Positions 1 to 5,453 of a stretch of 5,453 nucleotides of DNA are shown here, one piece after another. Within the stretch, counting starts at the first letter, position 1. Every line of letters starts with the position of its first letter. Made by a program: the position numbers and the translations under genes. The stretch is from Fidelibacterota bacterium (GTDB lineage Bacteria; Fidelibacterota; Marinisomatia; Marinisomatales; TCS55): the NCBI GenBank assembly GCA_002701875.1, contig NZWI01000037.1:1-5453 (forward strand), written 5' to 3'. The notes under the pieces were generated by a model that was not told where the DNA came from, did no database searches, and saw only the letters and a program-made list of their open reading frames with translations.

Positions 1-155
1 TCCTTAGTCTCTTCCACTGGAGCTTCTTCTTTAGCTTCCTTTGCTGGAGTTTCTTCCTTAGTCTCTTCGGCTGGAGTTTCTTCCTTAGTCTCTTCCACTG
101 GAGCTTCTTCTTTAGCTTCCTCTGCTGGAGTTTCTTCCTTAGTCTCTTCTACTGG
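1..155 (-). repeat. 27-base in-frame tandem repeat with 81-base higher-order period
   Basis: Five full 27-base units (21-47, 48-74, 75-101, 102-128, 129-155) and a partial one (1-20) encode P[VA][EK]E[TA]KEE[TA]. Two flavours exist, T-type and A-type, in translation order T, A, T, T, A, T. Comparing 1-74 with 82-155 shows only three mismatches, so three-unit blocks of 81 bases have been copied recently. One of the changes turns Glu to Lys in the second A-type unit. The array probably continues past the left edge. Repeat number is likely to vary between strains. Confidence 0.93.
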
Positions 156-416
156 GGATTCAGATACTGGTACTTCGTTTTCTACAGCTTCTTCTTCAGA
201 CCCAGGCATTGCAATATCAACCATATTAGCCGCATCTTCTAACTCTTTTAATGCCACATCAAGATTTTGTCCCTTTTCCATAGAGATGATTGATTCATTA
301 AATCTCCAAAACCCTTCTTTATCAGATTTAACGCTTTTTACATATTTAACATGTACTAGTTCTTTCTCACCTTTAGAGGATGCTTTTTCTGCGAAACTTT
401 TTTGCTTCTTAGCCAT
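1..416 (-). CDS. Small protein with basic N-terminal segment and acidic Pro-Glu-Lys-Thr repeat tail (3' end beyond window)
   Basis: The frame runs from ATG at 414-416 through the left edge, giving 138 complete codons and no stop. The start is supported by AGGAG nine bases upstream and by the very AT-rich gap before it. Residues 1-18 are basic and hydrophilic (MAKKQKSFAEKASSKGEK). Residues 20-65 look folded: a VKYVKSVKSDKEGFWRF strand-like section, then a likely helix containing LDVALKELEDAANM. From about residue 74 the protein is acidic, and from about residue 88 it is a nine-residue repeat of the type P[VA]EE[TA]KEE[TA]. The proline in every unit argues against a coiled coil and for an extended, disordered tail. 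There is no signal peptide or membrane segment, so it is probably cytoplasmic. I do not recognise the family with confidence. The first half faintly resembles the small DUF4295 proteins of Bacteroidetes (MAKK start, then a VKSxKxGxxxF pattern). Function is unknown. Confidence 0.88.
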   Translation of the reverse strand, partial: MAKKQKSFAEKASSKGEKELVHVKYVKSVKSDKEGFWRFNESIISMEKGQNLDVALKELEDAANMVDIAMPGSEEEAVENEVPVSESPVEETKEETPAEEAKEEAPVEETKEETPAEETKEETPAKEAKEEAPVEETK

Positions 417-424
417 AAATAATT

Positions 425-430
425 ACTCCT
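425..430 (-). promoter_or_regulatory. Shine-Dalgarno site of the small gene
   Basis: The minus strand reads AGGAGT here, followed by an AT-only spacer. Nine bases separate AGGAG from the ATG at 416, which is near-optimal. It fixes the start of the small gene, since the next in-frame ATG lies 46 codons downstream. A strong AGGAG site also weighs mildly against typical Bacteroidetes, which seldom use such sites. Confidence 0.8.
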
Positions 431-465
431 AAAAATATATAAATTTTGCCGGCGAATATAACTCG

Positions 466-474
466 ATTATAGCA
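466..474 (-). promoter_or_regulatory. Candidate extended -10 promoter element for the small gene
   Basis: The minus strand reads TGCTATAAT, a perfect extended -10 element for a housekeeping sigma factor (TGnTATAAT). Transcription would start near 459 and give a leader of roughly 40 bases that includes the AGGAG site. With a 17-base spacer the -35 hexamer would be TATATT (489-494), which is poor; extended -10 promoters often tolerate this. The gap is about 80% A+T, so TATAAT alone would be weak evidence, but the TG extension and its position in the gap make it plausible. Confidence 0.5.
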
Positions 475-480
475 TAATAA

Positions 481-496
481 ATTATATAAATATAAT
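481..496. other. AT-only inverted repeat just after the giant gene's stop
   Basis: ATTATAT and ATATAAT form a perfect 7-base dyad around a two-base centre, eight bases past the giant gene's stop codon and overlapping the poor -35 region of the candidate promoter. It contains no G or C and no clean T-run follows, so it is not a convincing intrinsic terminator. It could be a weak operator-like dyad or chance in very AT-rich DNA. The rest of 417-503 shows only the GCCGGC palindrome at 448-453 and no clear terminator. Confidence 0.2.
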
Positions 497-503
497 GTAA
501 TAC

Positions 504-3500
504 CTACTCTGGTCTCCATTCATACTCCATTACTTCACCATCTGTCATGCTATTTGGTTTCTTTACACCAGTCACAACTCTTATATGATTATTATCAAGA
601 AATTCCACTAAACTAATCCGACTTTTTGAAGGATCTTCCATTTCAACTGTTAATAAAAAGGGCTTTTGATTAAAATCAAATGTATATGAGCCTTTTTCTT
701 CATCACTTATCTTTGTGCCTAAAGATAGACCTTGCATGAAATTGCCTTTAAGCCTTGTCTCATCTGGAGCAAAAACCCAAACTACCTCAATAATTGCACC
801 TTTATAAAACCATTTACCATTCATATCTCTGATATATTCAATGAATTCCACAAGGACAGGTTCTGCTTTGTTACCAGCAAAATCTTGTGCATCCATACCA
901 AGGGAGTAGATTACACTAGAGCTTAAAGATTTTTCTATTGGAACATTCGCCTTTTCGTATAATCCTTTTTTAAGATATTGATCGTATAATGGAATCAAAT
1001 GCTTTGTTACCTTATCTTTTAAACCTCCAGTCCGACTCCAAATCATTGTACCATCTAAAAGATCTTCAGATATATCTATTGAAATCTCTGAACCCATAAA
1101 ATAAGATTTTGATTCAGGATAGAAGATTTTAATAACTGGTCTAGTAAAATCATATTTAATACTATCCATAATGTTTGACTCAGCAATATTGTTCGCCAAA
1201 TCTTTTGCTTTAAATTGAATATTATATATAGATCCATCATTAACGACAGCTGGACTAGATGGTAATGTAGGCTCTTCAAAAAACGTTTCTAATTCAGCAT
1301 TGGATAAATTCATTATTACAGGGGAATTTGGATCAGGCTCACCACCTACACGTGTATAAATAAATTGACCTTCGCTAAGTTGTTCTGAAATGTAATATGC
1401 TATGTCTAAATGGTTAATAATCATATTCGTTTCAGGATATTTTAATTCGATTGTTGGTGGGACATCATCGTAAACGATACTCATGATAAACTTTTTGCCA
1501 GTATTCCCTGCTAAATCTGTACCTTCAAGAGTAATGCGATACATGGCATTTTCAACGAGTTTTAAATCAGGTAAGGATGAGTTATCATGTTTTCCTTGTG
1601 ATAATAGTTGAGGAGATAAAATATATTCATGTGGGGCTTGAGCGTCTTCTGCTCCACCCATATGAATCCAAGTATATTTTCCAGAGGATAATTTTTCATC
1701 AACATTCCATTCTAATAGTTGCGAGTTTATACGAGAGCTAGCAGCTGGAATAACTTGTGTAAATTTTGGTTTAGTTTGGTCAAAAGTAATATTTTGAGCT
1801 AGGGTTGTTACAGATTCGTTTCCAGACTGATCAGTAGCTTTCATAACAAGTTTGTATATAGTACCGTCAGTTAAATCAGTCTGACTTGTTAATGCTGAAG
1901 TTTCAAAAGTACCCATTGATAATTCGTTATCAACTAACTCGACAACAACATTGTCAGCACCATCAGATGTTTCCCATGAAATAGTGGATTGGACTAATAC
2001 TTCATCTACACTATAACTAACTTCAGATAAATTAATAAAGCTATCGTTATCTGGATAAACACCAACAACTTTAGGTGGAACATTATCGAAATATAATCTA
2101 CCCATGAGGTTCGATGAGGGGTTTCCAGCCCTATCTACGCCATTAAATGTTACATTGTACCAAGCTCCGCTGACCAAAGTTGGAGGAGGATCAAAACTTA
2201 CATCTCCAAATTCACCTTCTTCTAATTTTCCACCAACTAAATTTGATTTATGTTGTTTAATTGGATCAGGACTACCTTCAGTCCAAACCCAATCAACAGT
2301 AGCGCTTGACAATATTTCATTAGTTTTTAAACTCAAAATTGGATTATTAATGAAAGATTCGGGTGCAGGTGATGTTATATTTATTTCTGGAGGAATATCA
2401 TCAAAGGTTACATCATTAACAATATTTGACGTGCCATTATTACCTGCAATATCAATTCCTTCAATTTTTATATCATAAGATGCATTACTTGTCAAATTAG
2501 TTAGTTGATCAATAATAATACCTGATTTTTTACCATTCTTTAATTGATTATCAATTAAGTCGATCTTATGAGGACTGGCAGGATCCGCAGCACCACCTGT
2601 TCTTTCAACAATAATTTCTCCCTTTGATAAATCTTCGTCAATTGAAAAATCTAAATTAATATTATTATAAAACCCATTTGCTTTTGGCAATTCGACAGAA
2701 ATTTGGGGGGGCACTGAATCAAAGACAATATTATTTATAGAAACATCAGTTGCAATATTTCCAGCCATATCTTGTCCTGAAAAAATTATCGTGTAAACAG
2801 ATCCATCTTTTAAAGTTAATTGATCAACAAAAGATTCGTCGTAGTGCGATCCTTGGTTTAGTTGGTCTCCAGTTAATACAACTTGATGTGGACTTTTAGG
2901 ATCTTCAGCTCCACTAACTCTAGTAAAAACTATCATACCTTTGCCCATTTGTTCATTCGTTGAATAAGTGATAATGGGTAAATTTATCCTAGAAGATGTA
3001 ACGGGCGAATCCAGCGATAGTACAGGTGGTAATATATCGAAGAATACATCTTCGATTGGCACAACCTCAGCTGCATTACCAGCTCTGTCAAAAGCTTCTA
3101 TTAATACGGTATATCGACCACCATCTGCCAATTCTGAAGTAATATTTAAATCAAAATCTGTGTGTACTCCTTTAGTTAATTCTTCGCCTGTCAATATTAC
3201 CTTATGAGGTGAATTAACATCAATTGTACCACTTGTTTGCTTAAAAATAACATTGGCGCTAGCTAAATTTTCGCTTGTTAGGTATGTAATCACCGTTGAC
3301 TTGATTTGTTCTGAATTTATAGGACGACTAATCGATATTTCCGGTACTTCATCGTCATAATGAAGATTTTCAATTATAACAGCTTTTCCTTGGTTATTTG
3401 CAAAGTCAGAACCCGAAAATTCAACTCTATAGATGGAACCATTAAATAACTTTGGACCATTTCTCAATGACATATTTTCATGTTTGCCTGCATAGAGTTC

Positions 3501-5453
3501 TTCACCTTTTAATTCTATAGTTTGAGGCGAGTTAGAATCAACCTGACCATCTACCTGTATAAATTCCATCGTAGCGCTTGCGAGATTTTCACTTAATGTA
3601 TAACTTAATTCATTTACATTTATATAACTGTTATTATTAAAGTTATCAATAGATAATATTGGCGGTGTTATATCAAAGTTTATATTTGATATTTTAACTG
3701 TTTTTGCAACATTGCCTGCAAAGTCTTCACCATCAATAGTCAAGTTATATATTGCACCATCAACCCACTCTAAGCCAGGGTTAATAACATTCTCATAGGT
3801 TCCCATTTTCCTAGAATTTTCATCCAGGGTAATCTGGTGTGGTGATTTTGGATCTGAATTACCTGAGATTTGTTCTAAAATAATTATTGCATTTGACAGA
3901 TCTTCACTAATTGAGAATGAAATTGATCTATTATTTATGAAAGAATTGCTGCCAGGTGAAACAATGTTTAGCTTTGGTATCTCGTTGTCAAAAACAATAT
4001 TATTTATTTGAACATCCGGAGCTACGTTTCCTGCTGCATCAGTTCCTTCAAATCGTATATTATATATTCCACCATTTACTAATCTTACAAGGCTCACAGG
4101 AAGTTTACCTCCCTGACTACCTTTCTTCTTCTTACTTCCCGCCAACGTTACCAAATGTGACTTTTTAGGATCTGAAGCTCCTCCTATATTTTCAAAAATA
4201 ATTTTTCCTTCTTCCAAAGTTTCTGTTAGTGTGTAACTAATATCCGTTTCTTTAATAAATGTATCGTTATTAGGTGAAATTTGAACAAACTCTGGTGGTG
4301 TGATGTCATAGAGAATATTATCTACTTTAACTATTTTACCTTTATTCCCAGCTAAATCAGTACCGACTATTGAAATATTATATTTCAAACCGTCAATTAA
4401 TTCAGGTATATCTTCAAAAGTAAAATTTCTAAAAGTACCCCCTCTTCTTTGAACCTCTATGATTTCTCTTTCATGAGGTGAATTAGGATCATTTCCACCT
4501 TGAGCTACCCAAGTAATTTTTCCATTTGAGATTGGTTCACTAATACTAAATGATAATGTTGTTGAGTTAACCGGCGTATTCAAAGTTGGTTTGATAATTA
4601 AAAATTCTGGAGGGGTAACATCAAAAGTAACATTTTTCAATGTATCAGATGTTGAAGCATTTGTTGCCCGATCAGTACCATTAATATATATCTGATAATA
4701 AATTTTTTCCTCAGGCCTCACACCATAACCTGTTAAAATATGCTCCCCTTGTTCTAAGTCTTTTTTATTAAGATCAAATTTCATTGGTGACGAACCTTCA
4801 GCTGTCCAAATCATTGAACCATTAATTAAGGGTTCATTTGTTGAGTACTTAAGGTCTACTGTATTCACAAAACTTTCAGTTACTGGCGATAATATTGACA
4901 TCGTTGCAGGTGTCGTATCATATGTAATATTAGAAACGCTCAAGGTATCTGAAACATTTCCAGCAAAGTCAATTCCTAATATAGATATTTCATAAACTCG
5001 CCCATCTCGTAATGCAACATAATTAGCTAAGGCATCAATTGAACGAATGCCTCCCAAGAGCTCAGGACCTACTAATGGAGACTCTAGAGGCTTGGCTGTG
5101 TCATTATGCTTAAACAGAACAATTCCATTATCGATATCCTCAGATAGAGACCAACCAATATTAACTACATTAATAAACATATTCGATTTTGGATAGAAAT
5201 CTGTGAAATCGGGGGGCGTTAAGTCAATTTTAATATCAGTTAATTTAACTTCTTCAGCTTTGTTTCCGGCTCGGTCACTTCCATTTAAAATTATTGTATA
5301 AGTAGTTGCGTCTTTGAGCTCAGGAATAAATAGATTATCTGAATTATATTCTCCAGTTAATATTTTTTTATCTGCTATATATTCAATTTTGTCAGGTTTA
5401 TTATTTTTTCCAATTCCATCCCAACGAATATTAAATCCATAAAGATCTTCATT
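504..5453 (-). CDS. Giant tandem Ig-like repeat protein, probable surface/secreted protein (5' end beyond window)
   Basis: The frame is open from the right edge to a TAG stop at 504-506, giving 1649 residues with no start in the window. The ATG at 5178-5180 is internal: the 91 codons upstream keep the same repeat pattern (a DRAGN loop, then LTPPDF). Residues 1-77 are the end of one Ig-like unit, residues 78-1543 are 14 complete units of 99-108 residues, and residues 1544-1649 are a separate C-terminal domain. Each unit reads roughly: xPP linker, N-rich turn, S[IL]SE-[DN]L segment, GG-DP-SPH segment, L-x-G turn, DGxxY strand, G-x-DxAGN loop, closing [FY]D. This is the layout of bacterial Ig-like (Big-type) domains. 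No cysteine is present. No membrane segment, LPXTG motif or recognisable type IX sorting domain is seen at the C-terminus; a signal peptide would be outside the window. The family suggests an extracellular, possibly calcium-stabilised stalk or adhesin. Ligand and secretion route are unknown. The reading frame is very secure; the adhesin role is inference. Confidence 0.95.
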   Translation of the reverse strand, partial: NEDLYGFNIRWDGIGKNNKPDKIEYIADKKILTGEYNSDNLFIPELKDATTYTIILNGSDRAGNKAEEVKLTDIKIDLTPPDFTDFYPKSNMFINVVNIGWSLSEDIDNGIVLFKHNDTAKPLESPLVGPELLGGIRSIDALANYVALRDGRVYEISILGIDFAGNVSDTLSVSNITYDTTPATMSILSPVTESFVNTVDLKYSTNEPLINGSMIWTAEGSSPMKFDLNKKDLEQGEHILTGYGVRPEEKIYYQIYINGTDRATNASTSDTLKNVTFDVTPPEFLIIKPTLNTPVNSTTLSFSISEPISNGKITWVAQGGNDPNSPHEREIIEVQRRGGTFRNFTFEDIPELIDGLKYNISIVGTDLAGNKGKIVKVDNILYDITPPEFVQISPNNDTFIKETDISYTLTETLEEGKIIFENIGGASDPKKSHLVTLAGSKKKKGSQGGKLPVSLVRLVNGGIYNIRFEGTDAAGNVAPDVQINNIVFDNEIPKLNIVSPGSNSFINNRSISFSISEDLSNAIIILEQISGNSDPKSPHQITLDENSRKMGTYENVINPGLEWVDGAIYNLTIDGEDFAGNVAKTVKISNINFDITPPILSIDNFNNNSYINVNELSYTLSENLASATMEFIQVDGQVDSNSPQTIELKGEELYAGKHENMSLRNGPKLFNGSIYRVEFSGSDFANNQGKAVIIENLHYDDEVPEISISRPINSEQIKSTVITYLTSENLASANVIFKQTSGTIDVNSPHKVILTGEELTKGVHTDFDLNITSELADGGRYTVLIEAFDRAGNAAEVVPIEDVFFDILPPVLSLDSPVTSSRINLPIITYSTNEQMGKGMIVFTRVSGAEDPKSPHQVVLTGDQLNQGSHYDESFVDQLTLKDGSVYTIIFSGQDMAGNIATDVSINNIVFDSVPPQISVELPKANGFYNNINLDFSIDEDLSKGEIIVERTGGAADPASPHKIDLIDNQLKNGKKSGIIIDQLTNLTSNASYDIKIEGIDIAGNNGTSNIVNDVTFDDIPPEINITSPAPESFINNPILSLKTNEILSSATVDWVWTEGSPDPIKQHKSNLVGGKLEEGEFGDVSFDPPPTLVSGAWYNVTFNGVDRAGNPSSNLMGRLYFDNVPPKVVGVYPDNDSFINLSEVSYSVDEVLVQSTISWETSDGADNVVVELVDNELSMGTFETSALTSQTDLTDGTIYKLVMKATDQSGNESVTTLAQNITFDQTKPKFTQVIPAASSRINSQLLEWNVDEKLSSGKYTWIHMGGAEDAQAPHEYILSPQLLSQGKHDNSSLPDLKLVENAMYRITLEGTDLAGNTGKKFIMSIVYDDVPPTIELKYPETNMIINHLDIAYYISEQLSEGQFIYTRVGGEPDPNSPVIMNLSNAELETFFEEPTLPSSPAVVNDGSIYNIQFKAKDLANNIAESNIMDSIKYDFTRPVIKIFYPESKSYFMGSEISIDISEDLLDGTMIWSRTGGLKDKVTKHLIPLYDQYLKKGLYEKANVPIEKSLSSSVIYSLGMDAQDFAGNKAEPVLVEFIEYIRDMNGKWFYKGAIIEVVWVFAPDETRLKGNFMQGLSLGTKISDEEKGSYTFDFNQKPFLLTVEMEDPSKSRISLVEFLDNNHIRVVTGVKKPNSMTDGEVMEYEWRPE
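507..824 (-). other. C-terminal non-Ig domain, lipocalin-like in appearance
   Basis: The last 106 residues (1544-1649 of the partial protein) lack the linker and DxAGN motifs. They begin with MNGKWFYKGA, continue with a run of alternating hydrophobic residues, FAPDETRLKG, a GTKISDEEKGSYTFD stretch and a PFLLTVEMEDPS segment, and end in VMEYEWRPE. The pattern of G-x-W near the start, then F-x-x-D, then G-x-Y-x-x-D with a following P-x-x-L strand recalls small lipocalin-like beta-barrel domains, including the TIGR03067 type common in Planctomycetes. That match is from memory of the pattern, not a search. The domain is predicted to be all-beta. It may cap the repeat stalk, bind a small ligand or act in export. 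It does not look like a T9SS sorting domain, a sortase signal or a beta-barrel autotransporter. Confidence 0.6.
825..5453 (-). repeat. Array of 14 complete and 1 partial Ig-like protein repeats
   Basis: Unit boundaries, set at the xTPP/xVPP linker, in translation order: partial 5223-5453; 1: 4917-5222; 2: 4620-4916; 3: 4305-4619; 4: 3987-4304; 5: 3672-3986; 6: 3354-3671; 7: 3036-3353; 8: 2718-3035; 9: 2400-2717; 10: 2085-2399; 11: 1779-2084; 12: 1467-1778; 13: 1149-1466; 14: 825-1148. The loop is exactly DxAGN in 11 of 15 units. It varies in unit 2 (DRATN), unit 6 (DFANN), unit 11 (DQSGN) and unit 13 (DLANN). The units are clearly related as protein but well diverged as DNA, so the array is old or strongly diversified rather than a recent expansion. 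The aspartates at each unit junction could bind calcium, as in other bacterial Ig-like adhesin linkers; that is inferred from the family and not demonstrated here. Confidence 0.9.

Noticed and set aside
1..155. CRISPR-like array
   Set aside because: The 27-base units are directly adjacent with no spacers and encode an in-frame peptide repeat.
417..503. Possible intrinsic terminator for the giant gene
   Set aside because: The only dyads are the AT-only one at 481-496 and the short GCCGGC palindrome at 448-453. Neither gives a GC stem followed by a T-run.
507..824. Type IX secretion or sortase sorting signal at the C-terminus
   Set aside because: No LPXTG-like motif, hydrophobic anchor or basic tail is present, and the domain does not show the usual type IX sorting-domain pattern.
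732..926. Open frame on the plus strand, 64 codons
   Set aside because: It lies wholly inside the giant gene on the other strand; there is no ribosome binding site and the product is composition-driven with no domain pattern.
1076..1279. Second open frame on the minus strand, 67 codons
   Set aside because: It is an alternative frame of units 13-14 of the giant gene; the Leu/Ile-rich product is a frame shadow.
2104..2478. Open frame on the plus strand, 124 codons
   Set aside because: It is antisense to units 9-10. Its length reflects low stop density opposite the repeats, and the product shows no recognisable features.
2968..3207. Open frame on the plus strand, 79 codons
   Set aside because: It is antisense to units 7-8, with no start signals and a Ser/Thr-rich sequence that mirrors the coding strand.
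3956..4168. Open frame on the plus strand, 70 codons, with cysteines
   Set aside because: It is antisense to units 4-5; there is no ribosome binding site, and the coding frame on the minus strand is uninterrupted.

Overview
The window is AT-rich bacterial DNA carrying two genes, both on the minus strand and both cut by a window edge. Reading in the direction of transcription, the right and centre hold the 3' part of a giant gene (504-5453). It is followed by an 87-base, very AT-rich gap (417-503; 17 of 87 bases are G or C) and then the 5' part of a smaller gene (1-416) that runs off the left edge.

The giant gene encodes at least 1649 residues with no cysteine. It is almost entirely a tandem array of bacterial Ig-like modules of about 99-108 residues: 14 complete units and one partial unit. 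Each unit starts at a [DNI]xPP-type linker and ends with a DxAGN loop followed by a strand ending in [FY]D. The array is closed by a distinct 106-residue C-terminal domain that is not Ig-like and has a lipocalin-like look. The start codon and any signal peptide lie beyond position 5453; the ATG at 5180 is internal. A surface or secreted stalk or adhesin-like role is the natural inference, but nothing in the window shows a ligand or a secretion route.

The small gene begins with a basic, folded-looking N-terminal segment of about 70 residues. It then passes into an acidic Pro/Glu/Lys/Thr/Ala low-complexity tail, encoded by near-identical 27-base tandem repeats with an 81-base higher-order period. 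The gene has its own strong Shine-Dalgarno sequence and a good candidate extended -10 promoter in the gap, so it is probably transcribed independently of the giant gene.

The organism cannot be fixed from the sequence. The AT-rich composition, a clear AGGAG ribosome binding site, the MAKKQ-SFAEKA-like start of the small protein and a giant Ig-repeat protein would fit an uncultured marine lineage of the Fibrobacteres-Chlorobi-Bacteroidetes neighbourhood such as Marinimicrobia (SAR406). This is a guess from memory of similar proteins. I see no RNA genes, CRISPR arrays, insertion sequences, or defence or mobile-element genes. The most notable items are the unusual conserved mid-domain motif of the Ig-like units, the C-terminal capping domain, and the contrast between old, diverged protein repeats in one gene and fresh DNA-level repeats in its neighbour.
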